This document shows positions 7,047-7,713 of a stretch of DNA of 7,713 nt, in pieces. Origin of the DNA: an uncultured Chloroflexota bacterium (lineage in GTDB: Bacteria > Chloroflexota > Anaerolineae > Anaerolineales > Anaerolineaceae); assembly GCA_902795255.1 (NCBI GenBank), contig CADBKS010000081.1, positions 11,809 to 19,521 of the forward strand, in the 5' to 3' direction. Made by a program: the position numbers and the translations under genes. Numbering within the stretch: position 1 is the first letter of the stretch; each line of letters starts with the position of its first letter. The notes beneath the pieces were generated by a model that did not search any database, was not told the origin of the DNA, and worked only from the letters and a program-made list of their open reading frames with translations.

Positions 7047-7713
7047 GATAAATGCAGATGCGGACAAAGTTTCTCAGAATCCAGTATACTCTCCACATCA
7101 TCAATGCTAACCACCGTAGGTTCCAAGGAACTAAGTCTCACCCTAAAATCCCCCGGAATTTCATCGATTCTTTTTAGCAATCCCCTTAGGCCAAATGCTT
7201 TATCAGACTGCTCCGTGCCATAAAGTGCAGTATTGATACCTGTAAGCACAATCTCTTTAAAGCCACTATTTACAAGGCCTGTAACCTCTTCTAATATCTC
7301 TTCTTGGTCCCTGCTGCGAACCTTCCCTCTAGCAAAGGGAATTATGCAGTAACTGCAAAATCTATTGCATCCTTCCTGGATTTTCACATAGGCCCTAGTC
7401 CTGGACTCCATGGCTTTGATGATTCCGTCAGAACAATAGTCGTTTAGTTCTTCATATGCTTTAATATGCTTCTGGACCTGGCTTTCACCGCGACTGTCAA
7501 GTATGCCGCCCTCCCCACTGTGAGCAATCACGTCACTCACGTAGGAAACCATATCCTGCTTTTCATTGGTTCCGACGATTAAGTCAACTCCAGGTATTTC
7601 CGAAACAGCATCAGGGTCAACCTGGGCATAGCATCCCGTTACAACCACCAAGCCCTTCGGGTTGTTTTTCTTTGCTCTACGAATAATCTGCCTTGATTTT
7701 CTATCAGCCAAAT
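7032..7713 (-). CDS. mtaB: tRNA t6A37 methylthiotransferase MtaB, internal fragment (both ends missing)
   Basis: MtaB is a radical-SAM enzyme that adds a methylthio group to N6-threonylcarbamoyladenosine at position 37 of tRNAs in the cytoplasm. The fragment shows the end of the N-terminal UPF0004 domain (ADRKSRQ, then VVVTGCYAQ with a cluster Cys). It then shows the radical-SAM motif CNRFCSYC (CxxxCxxC; Cys codons 7367-7369, 7355-7357, 7346-7348), VLTGINTALYG, RLSSLEP and HLHLSIQSGS. These fit MtaB better than MiaB or RimO. The first codon visible in frame, TTG at 7709-7711, is most likely an internal Leu of the usual TN-L-ADRKSRQ motif and not a start, so some 60 N-terminal residues lie beyond the edge. 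After IQSGS, where MtaB should continue with the rest of the barrel and a TRAM domain, the frame passes into the protease tail. Bases 7032-7046 could belong to either gene. As drawn it cannot be functional. Confidence 0.88.

Noticed and set aside
6389..7711. A 440-residue protein joining a radical-SAM tRNA enzyme to a protease tail as a new fusion enzyme
   Set aside because: MtaB is cut in the middle of its catalytic barrel, the protease part has no catalytic domain, and the join lies in a short shared sequence with a composition shift. A chimeric join explains this better.

Overview
The window looks like a bacterial contig in which every supported gene is on the minus strand and read leftward. 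Three paralogous genes for large secreted subtilisin-family (S8) serine proteases stand in tandem. I call them copy C (right end, only its C-terminal part), copy B (middle, complete) and copy A (left end, running off the window edge). Each protein that shows its start has a Sec signal peptide ending in an A-x-A site. AGGAG-type ribosome binding sites and GC-rich intrinsic terminators with T-runs are used. I cannot name the organism. The protease part is moderately GC-rich and codes for unusually cysteine-rich exported proteins.

Layout from left to right: 1-2159 is copy A, with its 3' end cut by the window and a single reading-frame break near 1184. Positions 2160-2351 hold copy A's leader, with a 14-bp perfect palindrome, and copy B's terminator. 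Positions 2352-5906 are copy B, an intact 1184-residue protein with signal peptide, Big_2-like Ig domain, I9-like propeptide, S8 catalytic domain with all catalytic residues, fibronectin-III-like repeats and a highly acidic tail. Positions 5907-6388 are a 482-nt intergenic stretch holding copy B's leader, a perfect 12-bp-arm hairpin and copy C's terminator. Positions 6389-7046 are the last third Fn3-like repeat and acidic tail of copy C. Positions 7047-7713 are a piece of mtaB, the radical-SAM tRNA methylthiotransferase, which also runs off the window edge.

The mtaB piece and copy C form one continuous open frame, but they do not belong together. They meet inside the peptide IQSGS, which both families have at this point. 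The join is a stretch of up to about 15 identical bases, with a drop in GC and a change in codon use at the same place. The most economical reading is a chimeric join made in assembly, in amplification or by illegitimate recombination, not a new two-domain enzyme.

The proteases probably act outside the cell or in the envelope in protein or peptide degradation. The separate leaders and terminators suggest that each paralog is transcribed on its own. I see no RNA gene, CRISPR array, insertion sequence or plus-strand gene. I found no convincing evidence of an undescribed multi-gene system. The unusual features are the conserved acidic tail with its shared C-terminal end motif, the repeated C-x6-C hairpins, the frame break in copy A and the mtaB chimera.
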